Assembly: GCA_015689645.1 (NCBI GenBank)
Contig: WVSM01000001.1
Coordinates: forward strand, 620,001 to 684,000
Direction: 5' to 3'
Length of the DNA stretch: 64,000 nt
Origin: Rhodobacterales bacterium HKCCE4037
GTDB lineage: Bacteria; Pseudomonadota; Alphaproteobacteria; Rhodobacterales; Rhodobacteraceae
Shown here piece by piece: positions 8,858-18,889 of this stretch (within the stretch, counting starts at the first letter, position 1; every line of letters begins with the position of its first letter). The notes beneath the pieces were generated by a model. That model saw only the letters and a program-made list of their open reading frames with translations. It did no database searches and was not told the origin of the DNA. The position numbers and the translations under genes are program-made.

Positions 8858-9940
8858 TTACGCGTCGTCGTCGAAGACCTCGTCGCTGTCGCCGCCATCG
8901 CCGCCCATGTCGAAGTCGAGACCGTGGGCCGCGCGGATCTTGTCTTCGATCTGCAATGCGATGTCGGTGTTTTCCTTCAGGAAGGCCTTGGCGTTCTCAC
9001 GCCCCTGCCCGATGCGCTCGTCGCCATAGCTGAACCAGCTGCCGGATTTCTCGACCACGCCCGCCTTCACCCCCAGATCGAGCAATTCGCCCATCTTCGA
9101 GATGCCCTCGCCGTACATGATGTCGAATTCCACCTGCTTGAACGGCGGCGCGACCTTGTTCTTCACGACCTTCACGCGGGTGGCGTTGCCGACGACCTCG
9201 TCACGGTCCTTCAGCGCGCCGATGCGGCGGATGTCGAGCCGGACGGAGGAGTAGAATTTCAGCGCGTTGCCGCCTGTCGTCGTTTCGGGCGAGCCAAACA
9301 TGACGCCGATCTTCATGCGGATCTGGTTGATGAAGATCACCGTGCAGCCGGAGCGGTTGATGGAGCCTGTCAGCTTGCGCATCGCCTGGGACATCAGGCG
9401 GGCATGCACACCCACGGAACTGTCGCCCATGTCGCCTTCCAGCTCGGATTTCGGCGTCAGCGCCGCAACCGAGTCGACGATGACCATCGACACAGCACCC
9501 GAGCGGACCAGCGTATCGACGATCTCAAGCGCCTGCTCGCCGGTGTCGGGCTGCGAGATCAGCAGCTCGTCAAGGTTCACACCCAGCTTCTTGGCATATT
9601 GCGGGTCGAGCGCGTGTTCCGCGTCGACGAAGGCGCAGACCCCGCCTTTCTTCTGTTCCTCGGCCACGCAATGCAGCGTCAGCGTGGTCTTGCCCGAGCT
9701 TTCCGGCCCGTAGATCTCCACGATCCGGCCCTTCGGGATGCCGCCAATCCCCAGCGCAATATCCAGACCCAGCGACCCGGTCGAGGTCGCCTCGATATCC
9801 GGCAGGGCATTGTCGCCGCCCAGTTTCATGATCGAGCCCTTGCCGAACTGCCGTTCGATCTGGGCCAATGCGCTGTCGAGGGCCTTTTGCTTGTCGGCCG
9901 AGATACGGTCAGTCATGTCGAGAAGGTTCGCCGTTGCCAT
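8858..9940 (-). CDS. recA: Recombinase A
   Basis: DNA-strand-exchange ATPase and co-protease for LexA cleavage. The 360-residue protein begins [20 protein letters not shown] and contains the Walker A motif GPESSGKT (78-85), the MAW-type [10 protein letters not shown] segment and the acidic C-terminal tail ending [10 protein letters not shown]. Length and sequence are typical of Rhodobacteraceae RecA. A perfect GTTC-N7-GTTC SOS box lies 85 nt upstream, so LexA control is expected. It is transcribed away from the sulfotransferase-like gene at 10158. Confidence 0.98.
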   Translation of the reverse strand: MATANLLDMTDRISADKQKALDSALAQIERQFGKGSIMKLGGDNALPDIEATSTGSLGLDIALGIGGIPKGRIVEIYGPESSGKTTLTLHCVAEEQKKGGVCAFVDAEHALDPQYAKKLGVNLDELLISQPDTGEQALEIVDTLVRSGAVSMVIVDSVAALTPKSELEGDMGDSSVGVHARLMSQAMRKLTGSINRSGCTVIFINQIRMKIGVMFGSPETTTGGNALKFYSSVRLDIRRIGALKDRDEVVGNATRVKVVKNKVAPPFKQVEFDIMYGEGISKMGELLDLGVKAGVVEKSGSWFSYGDERIGQGRENAKAFLKENTDIALQIEDKIRAAHGLDFDMGGDGGDSDEVFDDDA

Positions 9941-10025
9941 GGATTTCGATCCTTATGTCATGCCGCAGGCTGTGGCGGCAATGGGGCCGGTCGGGGTTTC
10001 TCGCCCTTGGTCCGGCATGCTCTTT

Positions 10026-10040
10026 GTTCACCTCTTGTTC
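10026..10040 (-). promoter_or_regulatory. Alphaproteobacterial SOS (LexA) box upstream of recA
   Basis: GTTC at 10026-10029 and GTTC at 10037-10040 are separated by exactly 7 nt (read as GAAC-N7-GAAC on the recA strand). This direct repeat is the established LexA operator of alphaproteobacteria. Its position 85 nt before the recA start fits an operator over or near the promoter. It is also 117 nt upstream of the divergent gene at 10158, which it might influence. Confidence 0.88.
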
Positions 10041-10157
10041 GCAAGATCACTAGCAAACAAAACGAGAACAATTCAAGTCCAATCTTGTGTGTGTGATCTT
10101 TCGGGCCGAGACGTTAACAATCGGTTACGGTACTGAGAAAAACGCGAAGGATCGGCG

Positions 10158-10763
10158 ATGTTGGTGTTCTGGAAAGCGCGGCTGGTGCTGCTGGCGGTGC
10201 CCAAGACCGGGACCACGGCGCTGGAAGAGGCACTTTTGCCCCATGCCGACAGCGCGATCCTCAACCCGCCGCAGCAGAAGCATTGCACCGTCAAACGCTA
10301 CCGCGCCCAGTTGCAGAAGTTCTTCGAGCAGCGCGGGCAGCGCCGGCTGGAGCTGATGGCCGTCGTGCGCGAACCGGTCGGCTGGCTGTCGAGCTGGTAT
10401 CGCTACCGCGCCCGTGACGCGATCTCGGGCACGGAAAACTCCACCCAGGGACTCGGATTCGACGCCTTTGTCGAGGCCTGGCTCGAGGATGACCCGCCCC
10501 CGTTCGCGAAGGTCGGGCGGCAGTCGCGTTTCGTGGCCGACGAGGATGGCAGCCTCGGCATCGACCACCTGTTCAGCCACGCGAAGCTGGACCTCGCGGT
10601 CGCGTTTCTCGAAGATCGGGTCGGGGCGCAGCTCGATCTGGGCCGCACGAACGTCTCTCCCGCGCAGGATACGCCCCTCAGCCCCGCCGTGCTCGACCGG
10701 CTGCACACGGAGGCGCCCGAGGAATTCGCCCTTTGGGATCATGTTCAATCGCTTGGTCGCTGA
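10158..10763 (+). CDS. Sulfotransferase-family-like protein
   Basis: A 201-residue protein with two marks of PAPS-dependent sulfotransferases: VPKTGTTALEE near the N-terminus (PKTGTT at 15-20, the 5'-phosphosulfate loop) and VVREPVGWLSSWYRYR (69-84, the 3'-phosphate motif). The rest is weakly conserved. Homologues in Rhodobacteraceae are, as I recall, often labelled gamma-glutamyl kinase, but no amino-acid kinase motif is visible. The start ATG follows a GAAGGA ribosome-binding site. It stands alone between the recA promoter and cckA, and its stop is 3 nt from the convergent cckA stop. The acceptor substrate is unknown. Confidence 0.7.
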   Translation: MLVFWKARLVLLAVPKTGTTALEEALLPHADSAILNPPQQKHCTVKRYRAQLQKFFEQRGQRRLELMAVVREPVGWLSSWYRYRARDAISGTENSTQGLGFDAFVEAWLEDDPPPFAKVGRQSRFVADEDGSLGIDHLFSHAKLDLAVAFLEDRVGAQLDLGRTNVSPAQDTPLSPAVLDRLHTEAPEEFALWDHVQSLGR

Positions 10764-10766
10764 ACC

Positions 10767-13145
10767 TCAGTGCAATTGCCGCTGCACCGTCTCCGTCAGG
10801 TCGGTAAGCGAAAACGGCTTGGGCAGGAAGATCGAGCCCGGGATTTCCTCCGCACTGTCGTCCAGCGCGTCCTCGGCATAGCCCGAGACGAAAACGACCT
10901 TGGTGTCCGGCCGATCCTTGAGCGCCTGCCGCACCCAGGTGGGCCCGTCGAGGCCCGGCATGATCACATCGGTCACGAACAGGTCGATGGCAAGGTCCTT
11001 GTCCTCCAGCGTTTCCAGCGCCTCTTCCGCGCTTCCGGCCTCGATGACCGTGTAGCCGCGCAGACGCAGCGCGCGGGAGGCGAAGGCGCGCACCGGCGCC
11101 TCGTCCTCGACCAGCAGAACAACCCCGGGGCGGCGATCATCTGACACCCGCGCGCGTCCCTTGCCCCCGGAGGGCTTCAGCCCCGCGGTCCGGGTGCCCT
11201 CGGGCATGGCTTCGTGGGCGGGGATGTAGATCGTGAAGGTGGCCCCTGCCCCAACCACGGAATCGACGAAGATGTAACCGCCCGTCTGTTTCACGATCCC
11301 GTAGGCCATCGACAGGCCAAGCCCGGTGCCTTCGCCGGTGCGCTTCGTGGTGAAAAACGGCTCGAAGATGCGGTTGAGCTTGTCGACAGGAATGCCGCAA
11401 CCCTGGTCGCGCACGCGGATCGTCACGTATTTGCCCGGCGGAACAACCGCCTGGTCGCGCTTCATCACCTCGGTCAACTGAACCATTCGCGTTTCCAGCC
11501 GGATCTCGCCGCCATCGGGCATGGCATCGCGCGCGTTCACCACAAGGTTCATGATCACCTGCTCGAGTTGCCGCCGGTCGACCCGGATCGGCGCAAGGCC
11601 GGGGTCGTTCGACAGGCTCAGCGTGATCTTCTCGCCCACCAGCCGGTTCAGCAGATGGGTCAGCTCGCCGATCGAGTCGCGCAGGTCGACGACTTCCGGC
11701 TCCAGCGATTGCTTGCGCGAAAAGGCCAGCAATTGCCCCACCAGCGCAGCCGCGCGGTTGGCGTTCTGGTTGATCTGTTGGAGGTCGGCATAATCCTGGT
11801 CGCCCTGGTCATGGCGCAGAAGCAGCAGGTCGCAATGGCCGGTGATCGCGGTCAGCAGGTTGTTGAAATCATGGGCGACGCCGCCCGCAAGCTCGCCTAT
11901 GGCCTGCATCTTCTGGCTTTGCACGAACTGCTTTTCGAGTGTCTTCAACTCCGTCGCATCATGCAGCACAGCCAGAAGCGACGGCCCGGTTCCGTCGACG
12001 ATGCGGCTCAATGTAATCTGCAGGAAGGTCTCGTCCTTGCGGGTCTTGGCCCGGGCCACTTCCGAGCGGATCGGGATACGTTCGGCCAATGTATCGGCGA
12101 CCCAGTCGTTCACCGGACGGCCCAGGTTTTCGACGAAATGTGACAAGGGACCTCCGGCATCCGGTGAAATGCCCAGAAGCCCCTGCGCCTGCTGGTTGGA
12201 GGCCAGCAGGTTTCCATCCGCGCCGATATGCAGAAGCGCCACCGGCAGCGATTCGAAGGCGCGGGCGGCCACCGATGCGGCGGGCGGCTCCGCCAGGCCA
12301 GGCACCGCGTAGACCTCGCGCCGCCCGTCCTTGGCCGGGACGACGATGGGGATCACCTCGATCCGCCCGTCCGCGCCGGACAGGCTCGACCGACGGCCGG
12401 GGATCAACACTTGCTCACCGAAGACATCTTGCAGCGTCGTGGCCCGCCGCCCGAGAACATCGCGCATGGCGGAATTCATGGACAGGACCGTATCGTTCTG
12501 GCTGACGACCATCATCGGCAGGCCGATCCATTCACCCTGGCGGGACTGCCCATCGGCAAGATCGTCGAGCCGCCAGATCACCCCGCCCCGCATCCTGTGC
12601 GCCGCCAGCCGCACGGTGCCGCGCGGGGTCACCACCGTCTCGTGCGCGGCCGCGCGACGCCGGATCGCGGTCTCCTGCCGGAACAGCACGGCCGAGGCAT
12701 TGGGCAGAACGCTCGAGATCGCACGCGCCATCGACGCGCCCTTTCGGTCGCCGAAGCGCCGTTCTGCGGCGGCGTTCATGAAGAGGATCGCACCGTTTTC
12801 ATCAGTACAGAAACACGGCGACGGATCATGTTCGACCAGATCGAACGCAGCGCGAAAGCCGCTGCGCCTGCGCCATTGACGCCAGATTTGCCGACAGGCG
12901 ACAAGGGCGGCAGCGGCCAGGCACCCGCCCGTGGCTGCCGTCAGGGCAAAGCGCAGTTCAGGGCCCGGCGCGAACACGGTCGCCACACCGGCGACAAGCC
13001 CAAGCACCAGCAGGATGATCGGCTGCGCGAACACGCGCCATCCGCGGTCGGTCGGAAAGCCGGGTTCTGCGGCTTCGAAACTCACTGGGAAACCTCGCCC
13101 TTCAGTCAGGTCCAGCCCCGCCTCCGCAGGGCTCCATTGCGCCAT
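10767..13145 (-). CDS. cckA: Hybrid histidine kinase CckA
   Basis: Membrane hybrid kinase that in alphaproteobacteria feeds phosphate through ChpT to the master regulator CtrA. The 792-residue protein has two N-terminal membrane helices (about 38-60 and 65-84), PAS-like regions (about 100-400), the H-box GELAGGVAHDFNNLL with the phosphorylated H425, an ATPase domain (MNLVVNARDAMP, RVRDQGCGIP, GEGTGLGLSMAYG) and a C-terminal receiver domain (about 674-790) with the phospho-acceptor D726 in FVTDVIMPG. This order is the CckA signature. In Rhodobacterales CckA-ChpT-CtrA control motility and gene-transfer-agent functions. It is a single-gene unit that converges on the gene at 10158. Confidence 0.93.
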   Translation of the reverse strand: MAQWSPAEAGLDLTEGRGFPVSFEAAEPGFPTDRGWRVFAQPIILLVLGLVAGVATVFAPGPELRFALTAATGGCLAAAALVACRQIWRQWRRRSGFRAAFDLVEHDPSPCFCTDENGAILFMNAAAERRFGDRKGASMARAISSVLPNASAVLFRQETAIRRRAAAHETVVTPRGTVRLAAHRMRGGVIWRLDDLADGQSRQGEWIGLPMMVVSQNDTVLSMNSAMRDVLGRRATTLQDVFGEQVLIPGRRSSLSGADGRIEVIPIVVPAKDGRREVYAVPGLAEPPAASVAARAFESLPVALLHIGADGNLLASNQQAQGLLGISPDAGGPLSHFVENLGRPVNDWVADTLAERIPIRSEVARAKTRKDETFLQITLSRIVDGTGPSLLAVLHDATELKTLEKQFVQSQKMQAIGELAGGVAHDFNNLLTAITGHCDLLLLRHDQGDQDYADLQQINQNANRAAALVGQLLAFSRKQSLEPEVVDLRDSIGELTHLLNRLVGEKITLSLSNDPGLAPIRVDRRQLEQVIMNLVVNARDAMPDGGEIRLETRMVQLTEVMKRDQAVVPPGKYVTIRVRDQGCGIPVDKLNRIFEPFFTTKRTGEGTGLGLSMAYGIVKQTGGYIFVDSVVGAGATFTIYIPAHEAMPEGTRTAGLKPSGGKGRARVSDDRRPGVVLLVEDEAPVRAFASRALRLRGYTVIEAGSAEEALETLEDKDLAIDLFVTDVIMPGLDGPTWVRQALKDRPDTKVVFVSGYAEDALDDSAEEIPGSIFLPKPFSLTDLTETVQRQLH

Positions 13146-13227
13146 AGCACTCCGCCAAAATGGTTAAGACAGGCTTAATGATGCCCGACTTTCGGAGATG
13201 TGGCGAGTCCGCAGGCCGCGCGCGCCG

Positions 13228-14412
13228 TCAATTGGATCGTGACAGCGTGGCCGAGAAGAAGCCGTCAGACGCGGTCAGCGGCGTGTCCTGCCGGTTGGAC
13301 AAGGTCTGCCAGCCCGAATGCCTGTCGTGGAAGCTGTCGATCTGCGCCTCGTTCTCGGCCCGCAGGAGAGAACAGGTCATGTAGACCAGCCGCCCGCCCG
13401 GGCCGACCAGACGCGCCGCCGCATCGAGGATCTCTGCCTGCAGCGTAATCAGCTCCTCCAACCGCTCCGGGGTCAGGCGCCACTTCGCCTCCGGGTCCCG
13501 CCGCCAGGTGCCGCTGCCCGAACAGGGCACATCGGTCAGGACAAGGTCAAACGGCCCCTCCCGGTCGAGGGCGTCCGTCGAAAGCTCCGTGATCCGAACG
13601 CCGGCACGGTCGGCGCGCGGCTGAAGGTCAGCCATCCGCCGTGGCACCGCGTCATGGGCATAGACGCGCGCATCAGTCCGGTCGGCCAGCGCCAACGCCT
13701 TGCCGCCGCCGCCCGCACAGTAATCGAGGATCTTTCCGGACAGCGGCCAGGCCGTCTCGGCAATCGCGATCTGCACCGACAGGTCCTGCGGCTCGACCAG
13801 CCCGTCGCAGTAGGCGGTGGCTTGCCGCAGCTTGCGCTCGCCCGCGCTGACCATGATCGCCGTGGTGCAGCTTTCCGCGCCCGTCGCTTCGATCCTTTCC
13901 GCGACAAGGGCGGCGACCACTTCGTCCCGCCGCGCGCGCCTGAGATTGACCCGCAGCCACACCGGCGCGCGCACGCCCTGGGTGTCGAGAAAGGCCGCGT
14001 AGGCCGCACCGAAGCGGTCCTTGAGGGCCGGGCGCAGCCACGCGGGCACGTTGCGCTCCGGATCGAAATCCAGCGGTTCGCGCGCCCGCTCCGCCGCGCT
14101 GAGCGGCGCGAGGGCGTGACCCTCACCCGTAAAGACATTCGCGGGGTCGCGCTGCCCCAGCCGCACCAGACCCAGGATCAGGGCGCGCCCATCGATGGCC
14201 TGCGGCTCGTCCTCCCCGAAGCCCGCCGCCGCCCGGCAGGTCCCGTAGCGGCGCAACACTTCGTAGACATGGTCCCGCACCGCAGCGCGATCACCGGACC
14301 CGGCGTAGCGCGCGCCCCTGGCCCAATCGGTGAGGGCACGCTCGGCGGGCGTGCCGCCCAACCAGCGGTCCAGCACCTCCGCCGCCGCCGCGAACCGGGC
14401 AATCGGCGTCAA
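13228..14412 (-). CDS. rsmB: RsmB/NOP-family rRNA m5C methyltransferase
   Basis: SAM-dependent RNA cytosine-5 methyltransferase; RsmB modifies 16S rRNA C967. The 394-residue protein has a short NusB-like N-terminal region, the SAM loop ILDYCAGGGGK (228-238), the DVPCSGSGTWRRDPE motif with C297 and the TCSLL motif with catalytic C347. The predicted start is TTG at 14412 (reading MTPIARFAAAAEVL), preceded by GAGGTG at a suitable spacing; no ATG lies in frame nearby. It follows guaB by 31 nt on the same strand, so co-transcription is likely. RsmB and RsmF-like paralogues are hard to separate; the NusB-like region favours RsmB. Confidence 0.88.
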   Translation of the reverse strand: MTPIARFAAAAEVLDRWLGGTPAERALTDWARGARYAGSGDRAAVRDHVYEVLRRYGTCRAAAGFGEDEPQAIDGRALILGLVRLGQRDPANVFTGEGHALAPLSAAERAREPLDFDPERNVPAWLRPALKDRFGAAYAAFLDTQGVRAPVWLRVNLRRARRDEVVAALVAERIEATGAESCTTAIMVSAGERKLRQATAYCDGLVEPQDLSVQIAIAETAWPLSGKILDYCAGGGGKALALADRTDARVYAHDAVPRRMADLQPRADRAGVRITELSTDALDREGPFDLVLTDVPCSGSGTWRRDPEAKWRLTPERLEELITLQAEILDAAARLVGPGGRLVYMTCSLLRAENEAQIDSFHDRHSGWQTLSNRQDTPLTASDGFFSATLSRSN

Positions 14413-14443
14413 TGCATCACCTCAAGAACGCGCTCCAAGCCCC

Positions 14444-16140
<1,697 letters not shown>

Positions 16141-16160
16141 GGGCGGGAGGCGCCCGGTCT

Positions 16161-16862
16161 TCAGCCCTTGAAGCCCGTGGCAACCACGAATTTCTCGGAA
16201 CTGTCGGACCGCGACGCCCCGGGTTTCACGTTGGCGACGCTCTTGAACCGCTGCTTGAGGATCTGCTGAAGCGAGCCTTCCGCACCGCCCGCCAGCACCT
16301 TGGCGACGAAGGTCCCGCCCGGCTCCAGCACGTCGAAGGCCAGCTCGGCCGCCGCCTCGCACAGCGCGATGATCCGCAGGTGATCGGTCTGCTTGTGACC
16401 CGAGGCCGAGGCCGCCATGTCCGACATGACGACGTCTGCCGGCCCGCCGAGCCATTCCTTCACCTTGTCGTCCGCGCCGTCCTCCATGAAGTCGAGCTGA
16501 TGCAGCTCGCAGCCCGCGATCGGCTCCATCTCCTGCAGGTCGAGCCCGATCACCCGTCCCACCTTCTTGCCCTGCTTCTCGCCGAGCGCGTTCACCCGCC
16601 GCGCCGCCACCTGGCACCAGCCGCCGGGCGCACAGCCGAGGTCGACGACCCGCGCGCCGGGCACGAGGAAGCGGTACTTGTCGTCGAGTTCGAGGATCTT
16701 GAACGCCGCCCGCCCCCGGTAGCCTTCGCGCTTGGCGCGGGCGACGTAAGGGTCGTTCAGCTGACGCTCCAGCCACCGGGTCGAGCTGAGCTTGCGCCCC
16801 CGGGCGGTCTTGACCTTGACCTTCAGATCGCGCTGCCCGCGCCCGCTCGTATTCTTGACCAT
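16161..16862 (-). CDS. rlmE: 23S rRNA 2'-O-methyltransferase RlmE (FtsJ/RrmJ)
   Basis: Methylates the ribose of U2552 in 23S rRNA during late 50S assembly. The protein is 233 residues from the ATG at 16862 ([20 protein letters not shown]). The frame is open to 16988, but the extra N-terminus is encoded inside a repeat (16885-17040) and is not protein-like for this family. SAM motif [11 protein letters not shown] is at 72-82, and the catalytic K-D-K-E tetrad is complete (K55, D148, K188, E223). It follows ppx/gppA on the same strand, separated by the repeat. Confidence 0.93.
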   Translation of the reverse strand: MVKNTSGRGQRDLKVKVKTARGRKLSSTRWLERQLNDPYVARAKREGYRGRAAFKILELDDKYRFLVPGARVVDLGCAPGGWCQVAARRVNALGEKQGKKVGRVIGLDLQEMEPIAGCELHQLDFMEDGADDKVKEWLGGPADVVMSDMAASASGHKQTDHLRIIALCEAAAELAFDVLEPGGTFVAKVLAGGAEGSLQQILKQRFKSVANVKPGASRSDSSEKFVVATGFKG

Positions 16863-16884
16863 CGTCTGCAACCCCGGGCGCACC

Positions 16885-17040
16885 CGCCCTTTCATCTTGC
16901 CGGAAAAACTCCCCCCGGAGGGCTCCGATCTATCCCCTTGCGCAGGACTTTTCCAGCCGGGCACACCGGCCCGCCGCGACGCGCCCAAATTTTCGCATGA
17001 AAATTTGCACCCGGCGACGGCGCAGCCGGCGCAATCCCGG
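16885..17040 (-). repeat. Bipartite intergenic repeat, copy B (inverted)
   Basis: Read on the minus strand it begins GGGATTGCGCCGGCTGCGCC directly after the ppx/gppA stop, has a perfect A/T-rich hairpin (CAAATTTTC-GCAT-GAAAATTTG, 16986-17007) and ends CCTCCGGGGGGAGTTTTTCC...AAGATGAAAGGGCG. It matches copies A, C and D block by block, with the best match of the last block to copy D. It lies between two co-directional genes, ppx/gppA and rlmE. Confidence 0.7.
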
Positions 17041-17042
17041 CG

Positions 17043-18233
17043 TCAGTAGGGCCCGTCCTCCAGCACCCCGTCGCGGCTCATCTGCGCGTAAAGCAGCCCT
17101 TCCCGCAGGCCCCGGTCGGCCACGCTCAACCGGTCCGTCGGCCAGGCGCGCAACAGCGCCTGCAGGATCGCGGCCCCCGACATGATCAGCGTCTGGCGGT
17201 CCCGCCCGATGCGCGGGTCGCGCCGTCGGCCCTCCGGCCCCAGCGCGAGGTAGCCGTTGATCACGGTGTCGATCTGGTCCGAGGTCATCCGCAACCCGTC
17301 CACCTTGTTGCGGTCGTAGCGCCGCAGCCCGAGGTGAGAGGCCGCAACCGTCGTGACCGTCCCCGAGGTGCCGATGATCTGGAACCCCTCGCGCGCCTGT
17401 TCGGCGGCATCGTCGTAGGGCGAGAACTCGGCCAGCTGTTCCTCGAAATACCAGCTCATCAGGGCAAAGCGCGCGCCATCGTCGGCGACGTCGTCGTACA
17501 AGTCCTTGAGCGTCGCGACCCCCAGCGGGATCGAGATCCAGTCCACCACCTTGGCCCGCGGAAACACGTCATCGGCATTGTCGAACCCGTGGTGCAGCCG
17601 CATGATCGCCTTCGAGCGTTCCATCTTCGGCACGCGGCTGAGGTCGATCCAGACCAGCTCCGTGGAGCCACCGCCGATATCGACGACCAGAAGCTGCTCG
17701 GTCCGCCGCGAGACGAGCGGCGCGCAGGAGACGACGGCAAGCCGCGCCTCTTCCTCGGGCTCGATGATGTCGAGTTGCAGTCCGGTCTCACGCCGCACCA
17801 GGTTGATGAACTCGCCGGCATTGCTGGCCCGGCGGCAGGCCTCGGTCGCCACGAGACGGGCCCGCTCCACCCGGTGTTTCTGCAGCTTCTTCTGGCAGAT
17901 CTTCAACGCGCCCACCGCGCGCGCCATCGAGGCCCGGCTCAGCCGCCCGGACGCCTCCAGCCCCTGCCCCAACTGGACCGACTTCGAGAACGAATCGACC
18001 ACGTGGAGCTGGCTGCCCTTCGGCTGCGCGATCAGCATGCGGCAGGAATTCGTGCCCAGGTCGAGCGCGGCATAGAGTTCGTCCGGGTCCGGTTTGCCCG
18101 GTGCGGGTCCGGTCTTCGTGGGAGTCGCGGGGCGACGTTCGACAGCCGGAATAGCGCCCGGCTCGATCTTGGGAGTGACGGGCGCCACGGGTCTGGGGAA
18201 CGGGCCGTCCCCGCCATTGCGCTTGCGCGACAT
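17043..18233 (-). CDS. Ppx/GppA-family exopolyphosphatase / pppGpp phosphohydrolase
   Basis: ASKHA-fold phosphatase acting on polyphosphate or pppGpp. The 396-residue protein has a basic, proline-rich N-terminal extension (1-50), then the first ATP/phosphate motif ALDLGTNSCRM (56-66), the VVDIGGGSTEL motif and the IGTSGTVTTVA motif. The family core is complete; the C-terminal HD-like domain of longer Ppx proteins is missing, as in short alphaproteobacterial members. ATG 18233 is preferred over a GTG at 18242. It is the first gene of a minus-strand pair with rlmE. Ppx and GppA cannot be told apart here. Confidence 0.88.
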   Translation of the reverse strand: MSRKRNGGDGPFPRPVAPVTPKIEPGAIPAVERRPATPTKTGPAPGKPDPDELYAALDLGTNSCRMLIAQPKGSQLHVVDSFSKSVQLGQGLEASGRLSRASMARAVGALKICQKKLQKHRVERARLVATEACRRASNAGEFINLVRRETGLQLDIIEPEEEARLAVVSCAPLVSRRTEQLLVVDIGGGSTELVWIDLSRVPKMERSKAIMRLHHGFDNADDVFPRAKVVDWISIPLGVATLKDLYDDVADDGARFALMSWYFEEQLAEFSPYDDAAEQAREGFQIIGTSGTVTTVAASHLGLRRYDRNKVDGLRMTSDQIDTVINGYLALGPEGRRRDPRIGRDRQTLIMSGAAILQALLRAWPTDRLSVADRGLREGLLYAQMSRDGVLEDGPY

Positions 18234-18437
18234 GGGGTGCACCGCCGTTTCTATTCATCAGTTAGGCTCAGGCTAACCCGAACCCGGGCTTGAAACAATG
18301 GGTGATACAGGTCGGCTCATGGTCTTGTTGAAGAAATTCACCGGCAGATGCCCTCGCATCCCGGGCGTCAGCGCGCTAGGTTCAGCCCCGCGGCAGCCGC
18401 GTCGTTTTGGAAAGGCGTCATGTCGAAAACAGGACCA

Positions 18438-18494
18438 GCGCGGCAGGACGCCGCGCCTATAAAGCGCGAAACCCAAGGGACCGAGTCGCCTCGG
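18438..18494 (+). promoter_or_regulatory. Two GC hairpins in the leader of the C1 operon
   Basis: Two stems lie between the start of the plus-strand region and the ATG at 18518: GCGCGGC-aggac-GCCGCGC (18438-18456) and CCGAG-TCGC-CTCGG (18481-18494). The second ends 23 nt before the start codon. I could not match them to a SAM-II, SAH, SAM/SAH or cobalamin riboswitch. They may be a regulatory leader or only the folding potential of GC-rich DNA. The rest of the 284-nt gap after ppx/gppA shows nothing else I can name. Confidence 0.3.
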
Positions 18495-18517
18495 CCCGCA
18501 GCACGAAGGGGCAGCCC

Positions 18518-18856
18518 ATGGCCGCCATCACCCACGTTTTCTGGCGCGATATCCCCGCGCAGGTGATCATCGGCAAGGGCCGGTCGGGGGCCAAGGCGCC
18601 TCTGCCCGAGCGTTTCGAACAGGCCATCGACCGCGCCGCCATGAAGGTGGGTGCCAAGGATGACGACGCCTATCTCGCCGGGTTCCGCCGGGTCGTGGTG
18701 GGTGAAGCCGAGGGGGATCTGGCCGAGGCCGCAAAGGCCGAGGCCGCCGCCCTCGACAGCGCCTATGACAACGACCGCCTGAAATCCCTGATCGACGCCG
18801 AAGGCTACGACGAATCTGCACGCGCCTCCGGGCGCGATCGCGCAAGTGCCACCTGA
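18518..18856 (+). CDS. Small Virulence_fact-family protein of the C1 operon
   Basis: A 112-residue cytoplasmic protein starting MAAITHVFWRDIPAQVIIGK. The opening, the KGRSGAKAPLPERFEQAID block and the DAYLAGFRR motif fit the Pfam Virulence_fact family (small proteins found beside methyl-THF genes in alphaproteobacteria). The name is historical and says nothing about virulence. The frame is open back to 18407, but the conserved part begins at 18518. It is the first gene of the plus-strand run with the MetF-like reductase 33 nt downstream. Function is unknown; its place suggests a role in methyl-THF or corrinoid chemistry. Confidence 0.75.
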   Translation: MAAITHVFWRDIPAQVIIGKGRSGAKAPLPERFEQAIDRAAMKVGAKDDDAYLAGFRRVVVGEAEGDLAEAAKAEAAALDSAYDNDRLKSLIDAEGYDESARASGRDRASAT

Positions 18857-18889
18857 CCCTGTCGCCCCATGACCCTCCGGGAGAAACTC

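Noticed and set aside
16863-16988. 42-residue N-terminal extension of RlmE
   Set aside because: Encoded by the inverted bipartite repeat; the family N-terminus fits the ATG at 16862.
18261-18277. GTTAGGCTCAGGCTAAC as a third Entner-Doudoroff operator
   Set aside because: The half-sites GTTAG/CTAAC match, but the spacing is 5 bp longer than in the zwf and edd sites, and the neighbour genes are unrelated.
18243-18517. Cobalamin, SAM-II, SAH or SAM/SAH riboswitch before the C1 operon
   Set aside because: I looked for their conserved boxes and found none; only two simple GC hairpins are present.
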